Shown: positions 16,762 to 26,332, counted from the stretch's first letter. The stretch is 64,000 bases of DNA from Lutibaculum baratangense AMV1 (GCF_000496075.1 NZ_AWXZ01000039.1:186001-250000); one strand, 5' to 3'. Notes: generated from the letters alone by a model not told the origin. Numbers and translations: made by a program.

Positions 16762-18230
16762 ACGCGGGGTTGCTGCGCATCGAGCGCGCGTTCGAGGCTC
16801 CGGATGCCGGCCTCGATCTGGGACGCGGTGGCCCCCGCGAAGCCGATCACGAGGCCGGGCCGGGGCGCGGCGTCGAGGTAGCAGGCGCTGAGAGGCGAGA
16901 CGGCGAAGCCGTCGCGCTGCATCGCCATCGCGACCTCCGCGTCGTCGACGGGGGCCCTGAATGCCACCGTGAGCTGGACGTTCCCGGTCGGCCGATCGAC
17001 CTCGATCCGGTCGCCGAACCGGCTGACGAGCGCTCGGTGGAGTGCTGACCCGCGCTCCTCGTAGACAGTGCGGATGCGGCGTAGGTGGGCCTGATAGTGC
17101 CCGCCGTCGATGAAGTCGGCGATGGCGAGCTGCGCATGCACGTTGGCGAGCCGGCCCGTGCTGCGGAAGAGCTCGGTGAGATCACGCGCCAGAGCCTTGG
17201 GGACCACGCAATAGGCCGTCCTCAGCCCCGGCAGGAGGGTCTTCGCGAAGGTGCCGAGGTAGATGACCTGCTCCGACTGGGCGAGACCATGCAGGGCCGA
17301 GATGGGTCTGCCCTCGAAGAGGAACTCGCTGTCATAGTCGTCCTCGAGAACCATCGCGCCGACGCTCCTCGCGTGAGCGAGGAGGGAGAGCCGTCGCGCG
17401 AGGGTCATACGCGCGCCCGTGGGGTACTGGTGCGACGGCGTGACGTAGATGAGCCGCGCGGCGTCCTCGCTCTTCATCCGTTCGACATTCGCGCCCTCGG
17501 CATCGACCGGCAGCCCCGACAGCGCCAGTCCCGCCCCCGAGAAGGCGGCACGTGCTCCGAGATAGCCCGGGTCCTCGATCCAGACGCGCTCGCCCGGATC
17601 GCAGAGCGCCTCGGCCAGTCCCGACAGGGCGCCCTGCGTGGAGGCGACGACGAGGATCTGGTCCGGCTCGGCCTCCACGCCTCGCGCCGCGGCGAGATAG
17701 CTCGCGAGGATCTCGCGCAGCTGCGGCACGCCGCCGGTCCGGTCGTAGTGGAGAACCGCGGATCGCTCGCGCATCACGGCGCGGCGGAGGCAGCGCGCCC
17801 ATAGCTCGAAGGGGAAGAGATCGGTCGCCGGCGCTCCCGGCTGGAGCAGCCCCGGATGGCGGGCCCATGCTCGGCCCCTGGTGTCGTCGGCCTTGAGCCG
17901 ACCCCGCACCGAGAGAGACGGTGGCGGCGGTGACGTGGCCGACCGAGGCGCTTCCCCCTCCGGAGGGACCCGCGCCGCCACGATCGGGGCCGAGCGACCG
18001 GTGATGTCGACGATGCTCTCGCCTTTCAGGAGGTCGTAGGCCGCATTCACCGTGTTGCGGGAGACGTCGAGCGTGGCAGCCAGGCGTCGGCTGGAGGGAA
18101 GCCTGTGGCCGGGCCGCAGGGTTCCCTCGGCCACCGCCTGGCGCAGCGACCTGTAGATCTGCTCCGGCAGCGGCACGGCCGAACTTCTGTCCAGCAGGAC
18201 CTGCCCCTCCTGCAGTATTGGTACTTCCAT
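16740..18230 (-). CDS. MocR-type regulator: GntR DNA-binding domain fused to aminotransferase-like domain
   Basis: A 496-residue MocR/PdxR-family protein. The N-terminal winged helix reads PLPEQIYRSLRQAVAEG and SSRRLAATLDVSRNTVNAAY. The C-terminal fold-type-I aminotransferase-like domain senses PLP or a PLP adduct. The likely PLP lysine is in YLGTFAKTLLPGLR; the residue before it is Ala where Ser is common. It diverges from a PNPOx-like gene 69 bp away, so regulation of that gene and of itself is likely. Regulator of vitamin B6 or amino-acid metabolism is an inference. Confidence 0.9.
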   Translation of the reverse strand: MEVPILQEGQVLLDRSSAVPLPEQIYRSLRQAVAEGTLRPGHRLPSSRRLAATLDVSRNTVNAAYDLLKGESIVDITGRSAPIVAARVPPEGEAPRSATSPPPPSLSVRGRLKADDTRGRAWARHPGLLQPGAPATDLFPFELWARCLRRAVMRERSAVLHYDRTGGVPQLREILASYLAAARGVEAEPDQILVVASTQGALSGLAEALCDPGERVWIEDPGYLGARAAFSGAGLALSGLPVDAEGANVERMKSEDAARLIYVTPSHQYPTGARMTLARRLSLLAHARSVGAMVLEDDYDSEFLFEGRPISALHGLAQSEQVIYLGTFAKTLLPGLRTAYCVVPKALARDLTELFRSTGRLANVHAQLAIADFIDGGHYQAHLRRIRTVYEERGSALHRALVSRFGDRIEVDRPTGNVQLTVAFRAPVDDAEVAMAMQRDGFAVSPLSACYLDAAPRPGLVIGFAGATASQIEAGIRSLERALDAQQPRVQPKLTR

Positions 18231-18299
18231 TTTCGTCGATCTGGCTCTTCTCGGGAACCAGAGTGTGCGTCATGGATCGGCGGAAGGCCATAGCCGAGG

Positions 18300-18986
18300 A
18301 TGGAGAACGAGATGAACGTCATGTCGAAGGCCGAGCGGGAGAGGATCCCGCCCCACGCGCGAATCCGGAACGCGAAGCGGGGAAGCTATGACCGCGAGCA
18401 GGTGTGGGCGGTACTCGACAAGGGGCTCGTCGCGCATGTCGGCTTCATCGATGCCGGTCGCCCGATGGTGATCCCCATGATCTACGCGAGGCGCGGCGAC
18501 ACGCTCTACATCCACGGCGCGAGCTCGACCCGCATCATCCGCAAGGTGGGCGAGACGGCGCCGCTGTCGCTCACGGTCACGCTGATCGATGGCCTGGTGG
18601 TCGCGCGGGCGGCCTTCCACAACTCCGTCAACTACCGCTGCGCGATCGTCCACGGCCAGGCCCGGCACGTCACGGACCCGGACGAACTGGACGAGGCGCT
18701 GACGCTCCTGACGGACCATCTGCTGCCGGGACGCTGGGCCGAGAGCCGGCCGGTGTCGGCGAAGGAACGGAAGGCGACGGGCGTGCTGGCGCTCGAGGTC
18801 GAGGAGGCGGCGACGAAGGTGCGGACGGGAGGGCCGGTCGACGACGAGGAGGACTACACCCTGCCGATCTGGGCGGGAGTCGTTCCGGTCGTCACGGCGC
18901 TGGGGCAGCCGCTCGACGACGGGCGACTGGCCGAAGGCGCGCAGGTGCCGCCTTCGATCGCCGCCAGCCGCGGCCGGTTCCTGTAG
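18300..18986 (+). CDS. Pyridoxamine 5'-phosphate oxidase-like flavoprotein
   Basis: A 228-residue protein of the FMN-binding split-barrel superfamily (GLVAHVGFIDAGRPMVIPM, later GETAPLSLTVTLIDGLVVAR). Members include PNP oxidases, FMN reductases and F420-type enzymes; this one is of the large poorly defined group, not a canonical PdxH. Three in-frame Met lie close together (18300, 18312, 18321); GGAG at 18303-18306 suits the second, so the exact start is uncertain. Its divergent MocR neighbour suggests a link to B6 or amino-acid metabolism. Confidence 0.85.
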   Translation: MENEMNVMSKAERERIPPHARIRNAKRGSYDREQVWAVLDKGLVAHVGFIDAGRPMVIPMIYARRGDTLYIHGASSTRIIRKVGETAPLSLTVTLIDGLVVARAAFHNSVNYRCAIVHGQARHVTDPDELDEALTLLTDHLLPGRWAESRPVSAKERKATGVLALEVEEAATKVRTGGPVDDEEDYTLPIWAGVVPVVTALGQPLDDGRLAEGAQVPPSIAASRGRFL

Positions 18987-19011
18987 GCGCTGCCGTCGCT
19001 GCCGCGGACGC

Positions 19012-19932
19012 TCAGCCGACCACTGCGTGGCCGTCGCGCCAGAGGGGGCGCCGCTGCGTCTCGGAGATCGCCTCGTCCTCGAATCCGCGCACCGACATCG
19101 TGCAGTTCCAGCCGTGACGGCCGCGGTCGATCTCGTAGACGTTGTAAGCGGCCGCCGGCTTTCCGCCGAACGCCAGAGCCGAGGCGGACGGCACGCCGAT
19201 GACGGGCACGGGCTCGCGCGGGCTCTCGATGTGCCGCACGGTGCTCGTGTGGTCGTGGCCGTGCAGCACGAGCTCGGCCCCGAGGCGGCCCACCATCTCC
19301 ACGAAATGCTTGCCGTCGAGCAGCCGGCGGTAACGGTCGCCCTGGGTGCGCAGCGGGGGATGATGGATCAGGACGACGCGGAAGAGATCCGCGGATCGCA
19401 GCTCCGCAAGCATCGTCTCGAGCCGTTCGAGCTGCGAGGAGCCGATCTTGCCGGTGGCGAGGAAGGGAGCGGTGGCGACGGCGGAGGAGACGCCGACGAG
19501 AGCGAGCGGCCCGCGTCGCCTGAGATAGGGAAAGCGCGCCATGCTTTCGTCGGGATCGGCGCCGTCGCCCGTCATGTATTCCCGCCACGCACGCCGCGTC
19601 GCAGGAACGGCACCGCGTGTGTAGGCGTCGTGGTTGCCGGGCACGAGGGAGACGTGGTCGCCGTGGCCGATCTCGTTCAGCCACTCGCGGCACGCAGTCC
19701 ACTCCGCCCGCGAGGATACGATCGTCAGGTCCCCCGTCACGGCGATATGGTCCGGTGCCTCGCGCTCGAGATCCCCTGTCAGGACGTCGAGCACCTCGCG
19801 GCGGTGCACGTCGCGACGGCTGCGACGCCAGTTCGTCCAGCCGACGAGGCGCTGGCTGAACAAGAGCTCCCGTCGACGCGGACGGCGCGAGGGCGGAATG
19901 TGAGGGTCGGAAAGATGAGCGAGACGATACAT
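19012..19932 (-). CDS. Metallophosphoesterase (calcineurin-like, class III cAMP phosphodiesterase type)
   Basis: A 306-residue cytoplasmic dimetal phosphoesterase. All motif blocks are visible: LAHLSDPHI, TGDLT, PGNHD, IHHPP and LHGHDHT. The start at 19932 puts the first motif near residue 4. The substrate is unknown; relatives cleave cAMP, nucleotides, UDP-diacylglucosamine or other diesters. A second paralogue lies at 37869-38675. Confidence 0.9.
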   Translation of the reverse strand: MYRLAHLSDPHIPPSRRPRRRELLFSQRLVGWTNWRRSRRDVHRREVLDVLTGDLEREAPDHIAVTGDLTIVSSRAEWTACREWLNEIGHGDHVSLVPGNHDAYTRGAVPATRRAWREYMTGDGADPDESMARFPYLRRRGPLALVGVSSAVATAPFLATGKIGSSQLERLETMLAELRSADLFRVVLIHHPPLRTQGDRYRRLLDGKHFVEMVGRLGAELVLHGHDHTSTVRHIESPREPVPVIGVPSASALAFGGKPAAAYNVYEIDRGRHGWNCTMSVRGFEDEAISETQRRPLWRDGHAVVG

Positions 19933-20016
19933 CACCGCTGGCATCTAGCGCGCCTCGGTGCGAAATGACAGACGGAACCAGGCGCGAGGGCCGGATCGTC
20001 CGCTCCCGAGCAACCC

Positions 20017-20127
20017 TTAGTTGCTGGAGAAGGTCATCAGCGTCGCGGCGATGCGTGCATTGCCGAGGTCGATCGCGGGACGCCAGATGTAGCCGGGGCG
20101 CCGCGAGCGGAACAAGAAGGAGAACAT
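20017..20127 (-). CDS. Possible small ORF, 36 residues
   Basis: A short reading frame in the 397-bp gap between the phosphoesterase and the NUDIX gene, too small for normal gene callers. It begins MFSFLFRSRRPGYIWRP, has a balanced composition unlike random high-GC sequence, and ends in TAA. No strong ribosome-binding site precedes the ATG at 20127. It could be a real short protein or chance. The rest of the gap shows nothing. Confidence 0.35.
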   Translation of the reverse strand: MFSFLFRSRRPGYIWRPAIDLGNARIAATLMTFSSN

Positions 20128-20329
20128 CGGAGATTCCAGAGGTCATAGAAACGGGAAGCGCCGCATCGTCGAGACGCGCGGCGCTGGATGCGATCTTCTA
20201 CCAGCCTGCCCAGGAGGCGGGCAGATGCCCGCGCGCTGGGCAGACCTGCGCGCCGCTCATGCCGTTCGGTAAGCCTATGTCAACGGGATGTGTCGTTCCG
20301 GCCGCCGGCCTCCGCGGAAGCGGGCGGTG

Positions 20330-20782
20330 GTGAGGCCGTTGACGCGCCGCCTGGCGCAGACCTACTGGCGATGGTCACGCGGCCTCACGATGGGCGTCCG
20401 CGTCGCCGTGCTGGACGGCAGGTACGTGTTTCTCGTCCGCCACACCTACACGTCCGGCTGGCACCTGCCGGGGGGCGGCATCGAGCGGGGCGAGACCGCC
20501 CGGCAGGCGCTCGAGCGCGAGCTGATGGAGGAGGCGGGCATCCGGCTCGACGAGGAGCCGAGGCTGCACGGGGTGTTCCTGAACGAGGCGACATTTCCCG
20601 GAGACCACGTGCTCACCTTCGTGGGAGAGGCCTGGACGCAGGTGGAAGTGCCGTACCCGTCGAAGGAGATCGCCGAAGCCGGCTTCTTTCCGGCGGACGG
20701 GCTCCCCGCCGGCACCACGCCCGGCACCCGCCGCCGCATCATGGAGATCGTCGATGCCGCCCCTCCGGCGGCTCACTGGTAG
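20330..20782 (+). CDS. NUDIX hydrolase
   Basis: A 150-residue NUDIX protein with a complete Nudix box, GGIERGETARQALERELMEE then AGI (about residues 46-68), which binds the catalytic metal and cleaves nucleoside-diphosphate-type compounds. The start is taken as GTG at 20330 (alternative GTG 20327) with GGAAG at about 20316-20320. The upstream in-frame Met at 20288 adds an arginine-rich leader. It ends 2 bp from the converging quinone-reductase gene. Substrate unknown. Confidence 0.85.
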   Translation: MRPLTRRLAQTYWRWSRGLTMGVRVAVLDGRYVFLVRHTYTSGWHLPGGGIERGETARQALERELMEEAGIRLDEEPRLHGVFLNEATFPGDHVLTFVGEAWTQVEVPYPSKEIAEAGFFPADGLPAGTTPGTRRRIMEIVDAAPPAAHW

Positions 20783-20784
20783 CC

Positions 20785-21765
20785 TCAGGCCGCCTTCAGG
20801 CGCTCCCGCCCATGGGGCTCGTGCAGGTCGATCTGCGGACCCACCGGCACGATGCCCGTCGGGTTGATCGTGCGGTGGCTCGCATAGTAGTGGCCCTTGA
20901 TGTGGTCGAAGCGCACCGTCTCCTCGATGCCCGGAACCTGATAGAGTTCACGGAGATAGCCGGAAAGGTTCGGGTAATCCGCGATGCGCTTCAGGTTGCA
21001 CTTGAAGTGGCCGTGATAGACGGGATCGAAGCGGACGAGCGTGGTGAAGAGGCGCCAATCCGCCTCCGTCAGCTGTTCGCCCGCCAGGTAGCGGCTCTGG
21101 CCGAGCAGCCTGTCGAGATCCTCCAGCGTCGCGAAGAGATCCGCGAACGCTTCCTCGTAGGCCTCCTGTTCCGTCGCGAACCCCGCCTTGTAGACCCCGT
21201 TGTTCACGGAGTGGTAGACGCGCTCGTTCACCTCGTCGATGCGGCCGCGGAGATGCTCGGGATAGAGGTCGAGAGCCGGATTCTCCGCGAAGGCGTCGAA
21301 GGCCGTGTTCAGCATGCGGATGATCTCGGAGGACTCGTTCGAGACGATCGTGCCGCGCTTCTTGTCCCACAGGGTGGGCACGGTCACGCGGCCCGTGTAG
21401 TCGGGCTTGGCCCTGAGATAGATCTCGTAGAGCCGCCTCGCCCCGAAGAGCGGGTCGGGGTGCTCGTCGTCGAAGACCCAGCCCTCGTCGAGCATCAGCC
21501 AGTCGACCGGGCTGAAGCTGACGACGTTCTCGAGCCCCTTGAGCTTGCGCACGATCAGGGTGCGGTGCGCCCACGGGCAGGCGTAGGAGACGTAGAGATG
21601 GTAGCGCCCGGGCTCCGCCGCGAACCCGTCCGTGCCGCTCGGGCCCGCCGAGCCGTCGGCGGTGACCCAGTTGCGAAAGACCGAGTCCTCGCGCTTGAAG
21701 CGGCCACCCGTCTTGTCGGTGTCGTACCACTTGTCCTGCCAGTTTCCGTCGACGAGTAGGCCCAT
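20785..21765 (-). CDS. Glutathionyl-hydroquinone reductase (xi-class glutathione transferase)
   Basis: A 326-residue enzyme reducing glutathionyl-hydroquinones to hydroquinones, cytoplasmic. The catalytic Cys is in YACPWAHRTLI near residue 62; SNESSEIIRML and the C-terminal all-helical domain are typical of the xi class (YqjG/PcpF/ECM4). ATG at 21765 has GGGAGAC upstream. It is followed within 38 bp upstream by wrbA on the same strand; together they protect against quinones. Confidence 0.92.
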   Translation of the reverse strand: MGLLVDGNWQDKWYDTDKTGGRFKREDSVFRNWVTADGSAGPSGTDGFAAEPGRYHLYVSYACPWAHRTLIVRKLKGLENVVSFSPVDWLMLDEGWVFDDEHPDPLFGARRLYEIYLRAKPDYTGRVTVPTLWDKKRGTIVSNESSEIIRMLNTAFDAFAENPALDLYPEHLRGRIDEVNERVYHSVNNGVYKAGFATEQEAYEEAFADLFATLEDLDRLLGQSRYLAGEQLTEADWRLFTTLVRFDPVYHGHFKCNLKRIADYPNLSGYLRELYQVPGIEETVRFDHIKGHYYASHRTINPTGIVPVGPQIDLHEPHGRERLKAA

Positions 21766-21803
21766 CTCGAAAGTCTCCCTGTTCGCGTCGAGTGCCGGCG
21801 CCG

Positions 21804-22403
21804 TCAGCCGTGCATCTTCTTCGTGATCTCGGCCACGTGGCGGCCCTGGAATCGGCACTGGGCGAGCTCGTTCTCGGAAACGTCGCGGCTTCCGTCGGAG
21901 TTCGACAGCGCTCCCGCGCCGTAGGGCGAGCCGCCGCGGGGCTGGGTGATGTCGGAGATCTCCGGGCACGAGTAGGGCAGGCCGACGATCACCATGCCCT
22001 GGTGGAGTAGCGTGACATGGAAGGACGTGATGGTCGTCTCGTTGCCGCCGCCGACGCCGGTGGAGGTGAAGACCGAGCCGACCTTGCCGATGAGCGCGCC
22101 CGAGGCCCAGTGCTTGCCGGTCTGGTCGAGGAAGTTGCGCATCTGCGAGGTCATCATCCCGAAGCGGGTCGGCGTGCCGAAGATGATCGCGTCGTAGTCG
22201 GGCAACTCGTCGATCGTCGCGAGGGGAGCCTCCTGCTCGACCTTCATGTGGGCGGCCCGCATCTGCTCCTCCGTCATGAGCTCGGGCACGCGCTTGACGA
22301 CGATTTCGGCGCCTTCGACCGAACGCGCGCCTTCCGCGACGGCGTGCGCCATCTTCTCGATATGGCCCCAGCTCGAATGGTAGAGGACGAGGATCTTCGG
22401 CAT
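21804..22403 (-). CDS. wrbA: NAD(P)H:quinone oxidoreductase WrbA
   Basis: A 199-residue flavodoxin-like FMN enzyme, tetrameric in relatives, doing two-electron reduction of quinones without semiquinone release. Visible: [19 protein letters not shown] (phosphate-binding loop), [21 protein letters not shown] and the C-terminal [12 protein letters not shown]. The divergent LysR gene (start 22523) probably controls it and the downstream quinone reductase. Confidence 0.94.
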   Translation of the reverse strand: MPKILVLYHSSWGHIEKMAHAVAEGARSVEGAEIVVKRVPELMTEEQMRAAHMKVEQEAPLATIDELPDYDAIIFGTPTRFGMMTSQMRNFLDQTGKHWASGALIGKVGSVFTSTGVGGGNETTITSFHVTLLHQGMVIVGLPYSCPEISDITQPRGGSPYGAGALSNSDGSRDVSENELAQCRFQGRHVAEITKKMHG

Positions 22404-22522
22404 TTCGTGTCTCCAATAAGTGGCTGCGGCCGCACGCCGCCTGAACCGGGTAGAGAGGTAGAGGTTGCGCGGCCCGGAAAAAGCCCGTGCAATGCGAAGG
22501 GATTGTTGACCGAAGGGGAACG

Positions 22523-23458
22523 ATGGGACGGTTGGCCGAGATCGAGGCGTTCGTGAAGATCGTCGAGGCGGGCGGCGTGGGGGCGGCGGCGGAGCGCCTC
22601 GACATCGCGAAATCCGTCGTGAGCCGGCGGCTGCGCGACCTCGAGGCGCGGCTCGGCGTCCGCCTTCTCCAGCGGACGACGCGCCGGATCAGCCTAACGG
22701 AGGTCGGACGCGCCTACCACGAGCGGTGTCTGCGCATCCTGGCCGATCTCGAGGAAGCCGACCAGGCGGCGACGCAGGAGCATGGCACGCTGCGCGGACG
22801 TCTCAGGGTCGCCGCTCCGCTGACCTTCGGCATCATGCATCTGGGGCCCGCGATTCCGGCCTTCCTCGAGGCGAACCCGGAGATGTCGATCGAGCTTGAC
22901 CTGAACGACCGCAGGCACGACCTGGTCGACGAGGGATTCGACCTGGCGGTCCGGATCGGAAAGCTCGAGGACTCGAGCCTCATCGCGCGGAAGCTCGCCC
23001 GCGTCCGCAATGTCGCGTGTGCAAGTCCCGCCTATCTCGCCCGCCACGGCCGGCCGGAGCGGCCCGAGGACCTCGTGAACCACTCTGGCCTCAGATACAC
23101 GAACGTGCCCGAGCGACGCTCCTGGACGTGGCTCGACGGCGAGGGGCAGGAGCGTTCGGTCTCGGTCCCGTTCCGGTTTGCCGCCAATAACGGGGAGATC
23201 CTGGTGACGGCCGCGGAGGCGGGGCTGGGAATCATGGTCCATCCCGTCTTCATCGTTCACCGGGCCATCGAGGAAGGGCGACTGGAGGTGGTCCTGCCCG
23301 ACGTGGAGTGGAGGGAGATCTCCGCCTACGCCGTCTGGCCGCAAGGCCAGCAGCTCTCGGCCAAGGTGCGCGCGTTCGTGGACTTCCTGGCCGAGCGCTT
23401 CGGGGATCCTCCCTACTGGGAGCGGTGCCTCGACAAGAGCAACGGGCGCGCGACCTGA
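22523..23458 (+). CDS. LysR-family transcriptional regulator
   Basis: A 311-residue regulator of the subgroup with an N-terminal helix-turn-helix ([20 protein letters not shown] near residue 33) and a periplasmic-binding-like effector domain. ATG at 22523 follows GAAGGGGAACG; the upstream Met at 22487 is less likely. It is divergent from wrbA, so control of the quinone-reductase pair is the natural inference. The 273 bp downstream, before the acetyltransferase gene, show no feature I can name. Confidence 0.92.
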   Translation: MGRLAEIEAFVKIVEAGGVGAAAERLDIAKSVVSRRLRDLEARLGVRLLQRTTRRISLTEVGRAYHERCLRILADLEEADQAATQEHGTLRGRLRVAAPLTFGIMHLGPAIPAFLEANPEMSIELDLNDRRHDLVDEGFDLAVRIGKLEDSSLIARKLARVRNVACASPAYLARHGRPERPEDLVNHSGLRYTNVPERRSWTWLDGEGQERSVSVPFRFAANNGEILVTAAEAGLGIMVHPVFIVHRAIEEGRLEVVLPDVEWREISAYAVWPQGQQLSAKVRAFVDFLAERFGDPPYWERCLDKSNGRAT

Positions 23459-23731
23459 CGCAGTTCTGCAACGGCCGATACCGGCGGGCGGTCGCGTGCA
23501 AAAGCGGGTGGCGGCCCCCTGAACATCATGCTATTCCTCTCGCGTCTCCACCAGTTCGGGGTGCAGGTTCTGATGAATCACGCACAACAGATGCGACGAG
23601 TTTTTTGGTGCACGCCCATTGTGCGCCGTCTCGCCGCGCGCCCGAGCCGGCCTCGCTCCTTCCTACGGTAGAGCGCACGGGGCCTTCGCTGACGGGCGCT
23701 GCCGAAAGAAAGCAACGCCCAGGGAAGACCC

Positions 23732-24334
23732 ATGACGACCCCTTCGAAGTCCTTCATAATCCGTCCGGAACACCCGTCCGACACCGGCCCGATCGAGGCG
23801 CTTGCCGCGGAAGCCTTCGGCCCCGGCCGCTTCGCGAAGACGGCCTATCGCCTGCGCGAGGGTGCCGAGGCCATCGAGCCTCTCTGTCTCGTCGCCGAGC
23901 TCGACGGCGAGCTGATCGGATCGATCCGCCTGTCCGCGATCATGATCGGAGATAGCCCGGCCCTGCTGCTCGGCCCGCTCGTCGTGCGTCCGGCGGAGAA
24001 GGGGCGCGGTTACGGGATCGCCCTCATGCAGACGGCGCTCGACCGCGCGCGGGAGCTCGGCCACCGGCTCGTGATTCTCGTCGGGGACCTCCCGTACTAC
24101 TCGCGTGTCGGGTTCGGCCACGTTCCGTTCGGACGGGTGAAGCTGCCGGGCCCGGTGGATCCGCGCCGCCTGCTCTACCTGGAGCTCGCCGAGGGGGCCT
24201 TCGACGGCGTGTCCGGCGAGGCGAGGGCCGCGTCCCTAGCGCCCCTCGCGGAACCAGGTCCCCGCGAGGGCGGCGAGCAGCAGGAGAAGCCCGAGAATTC
24301 CGCTCATGACCGGAAGCGTATGAACGCCGTGTAG
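23732..24334 (+). CDS. GNAT-family N-acetyltransferase
   Basis: A 200-residue predicted acetyl-CoA-dependent N-acetyltransferase. The acetyl-CoA loop is in VVRPAEKGRGYGIALMQTAL (about residues 89-108), preceded by the hydrophobic strand LLLGPL. The first ATG is preceded by AGGGAAG. The last ~30 residues are rich in Glu, Arg and Gly and overlap the end of the converging membrane-protein gene by 99 bp, so the true C-terminus may be shorter in practice. Substrate unknown. Confidence 0.85.
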   Translation: MTTPSKSFIIRPEHPSDTGPIEALAAEAFGPGRFAKTAYRLREGAEAIEPLCLVAELDGELIGSIRLSAIMIGDSPALLLGPLVVRPAEKGRGYGIALMQTALDRARELGHRLVILVGDLPYYSRVGFGHVPFGRVKLPGPVDPRRLLYLELAEGAFDGVSGEARAASLAPLAEPGPREGGEQQEKPENSAHDRKRMNAV

Positions 24335-26323
24335 GATCGAATCCTCACTGCGCCTCAACCCCATCCAGTCGCTCCCCGAGGCGCTGTTGCCGGCTCTCAC
24401 GGGCAGGATCCGCGGCAGGCTCGGGGTGTCCCCCGGATCCTCGGCAAGACGGTAGACGCCGCCTCCGGTCTGCTCGGCGAGAGGCGACAGCTTCTCCTGG
24501 GTGGAGAGCACCTCCGCAAACTCCTTGGGGTTTGCGGGGCCGACGCTGGCCACGGTGCGCAGGTCTCCCTGCACGACGCGGTAGAGGCCCTGCTGCTCGG
24601 CCTCGACCGCGACCCGCCAGCGCCCGGGCTCCGCCTGCGTCATCTCGAGCGTCTCCTCGATGTCGCTCGGGCGGGTGAGCGTGGCCTCTGGAACGCTCTC
24701 CTCCATCGTCTGCCGCTCGATGACGAGGCGATCGCCCTCCTGGTAGGCGCGCAGCGCCTCCTCTTCCAGGTCCGTCTCCTTCATGAGCCAGTGCGACAGC
24801 CGGCGCAGAAGCGGCACGTACGGGCCGCCGCCCTCGAAGCCGCGGGCCCACAGCCAGGCGTGGTCGGAGAGCATGAGGGCGATGCGCCCTTCGCCCTGGC
24901 GGGCCGTGACGAGGAGAGGCATCTCCTCCGCGCCCGTCATGAGGGTGCGGGTCTCGCCCGCCGGGTTCGCCTCGACGAGGCGGAACCACTCGCTCCAGTC
25001 ACCGACCGTCGCGCCGGCCGGAACGAGGTCGCGCGTGATCGGATGGCGCTGCCCCTCGATCGACAATGCGGCCCTGTAGGGCTCCTCGACGACCCGTCCG
25101 CTCGGCTGCGCAGGCAGGACCGAGGCGAGGGGAGTGCGGAAGAGGCTCACGTTCTCGGCGTATTCCGGTCCGGAGGCCACGAGCACCGCCCCGCCGTCCT
25201 CCACATAACGCGCGATGTTGTCGTAGTAGAGGATCGGCAGGACGCCGCGGCTCTGATAGCGGTCGAATATGATCAGGTCGAACTGGTCGATCTTCTCCGA
25301 GAACAGCTCCCGCGTCGGGAAGGCGATGAGCGAGAGCTCCGAGATCGGCGTGCCGTCCTGCTTCTCCGGCGGACGCAGAATGGTGAAGTGCACGAGGTCG
25401 ACGGAGGCGTCCGATTTCAGGATGTTGCGCCATGTCCGTTCGCCCGCATGCGGGGATCCCGAGACGAGGAGGACGCGCAGCGTGTCGCGGATGCCCTCCA
25501 CCGAGATGACGCCGCGGTTGTTCTGATCCGTCAGCTCGCCTTCGAGCGGCGCCGCCTCGATCTCGATCAGGTTCTTGCCGCCGTGGGCGATCTCGACCGG
25601 CACCGTCACGTTGTCGCCCGGCGTCACGTTCATCGTGCGCAGAAGCTCGCCGTCGCGGCGGATCTGCACTTCGACGCGGGTGCCGGGTCCCGGCTCGGGC
25701 GCGGCGGGCCCCACGTCCTCGACGTGGAACGTGATCGGCTTCTCTTCCCCGACGATGCCGAAGCGCGGGGTGGAGTTCAGGACCACGCGGCGGTCGGACT
25801 CCTGCTCGTGGCCCGTGACGAGGACATGGACCGGCGCGTTGAAGCCGAGCTCCGCGGCGTCGGCGGGGATGTCGTGCACCTGCCCGTCCGTGACGAGCAC
25901 GGTGCCGCCGACACGTCCCTCCGGCACGTCGGCCAGAGCCTGCTCCAGAACGCCGAAGAGATGGGTCCCGTCGGTCCCGGCGCTGTCGGCGGCGACTTCG
26001 CGCACCTCGAACCCGCCGAGGCGCTCGATGCGCTCGCGGAGGCCGGCCACCGCGGCGTCGGTCTGGCCCTCCCGTTCGCCGAAGCCCTGGCTCGCGCTGC
26101 GGTCGGTGACGATCGTCACGACCGCCGGCACGGTCTCCCGATCCTCCTGGCGCAGCGACGGCACCGCGAGTGCGAGAAGGAGCAGGCCCCCCGCGAGCGC
26201 GCGCAGCCAGGCGCCGGGCGTGCGCCGGAACAGGCCCACGAGCGCGACGACGGCGACGGCGACCGCAAGGCCGGCCAGCAGCCGGTCGTCGATCATGGGG
26301 GAGAAGCTCAGCGACCAGTCCAT
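24236..26323 (-). CDS. Membrane protein with von Willebrand-like and amidotransferase-like regions
   Basis: A 695-residue protein, last gene of the MoxR cluster. Two transmembrane helices at the N-terminus and one at the C-terminus flank a large, probably periplasmic, part. The first domain has a Rossmann/VWA-like core (TIVTDRSASQGFGE then GTVLVTDGQVHDIP); a second domain (VLLVSGSPHAG, LIIFDRY, GGAVLVASGPEY) resembles class-I glutamine amidotransferase folds without obvious catalytic residues. I know no experimental function. It starts 9 bp after the DUF4159 gene stop. Confidence 0.85.
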   Translation of the reverse strand: MDWSLSFSPMIDDRLLAGLAVAVAVVALVGLFRRTPGAWLRALAGGLLLLALAVPSLRQEDRETVPAVVTIVTDRSASQGFGEREGQTDAAVAGLRERIERLGGFEVREVAADSAGTDGTHLFGVLEQALADVPEGRVGGTVLVTDGQVHDIPADAAELGFNAPVHVLVTGHEQESDRRVVLNSTPRFGIVGEEKPITFHVEDVGPAAPEPGPGTRVEVQIRRDGELLRTMNVTPGDNVTVPVEIAHGGKNLIEIEAAPLEGELTDQNNRGVISVEGIRDTLRVLLVSGSPHAGERTWRNILKSDASVDLVHFTILRPPEKQDGTPISELSLIAFPTRELFSEKIDQFDLIIFDRYQSRGVLPILYYDNIARYVEDGGAVLVASGPEYAENVSLFRTPLASVLPAQPSGRVVEEPYRAALSIEGQRHPITRDLVPAGATVGDWSEWFRLVEANPAGETRTLMTGAEEMPLLVTARQGEGRIALMLSDHAWLWARGFEGGGPYVPLLRRLSHWLMKETDLEEEALRAYQEGDRLVIERQTMEESVPEATLTRPSDIEETLEMTQAEPGRWRVAVEAEQQGLYRVVQGDLRTVASVGPANPKEFAEVLSTQEKLSPLAEQTGGGVYRLAEDPGDTPSLPRILPVRAGNSASGSDWMGLRRSEDSILHGVHTLPVMSGILGLLLLLAALAGTWFREGR

Positions 26324-26332
26324 CGGGCGTCT

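Noticed and set aside
23459-23731. 273-bp gap between the LysR and acetyltransferase genes
   Set aside because: I could not find a terminator, small gene or repeat of convincing quality.
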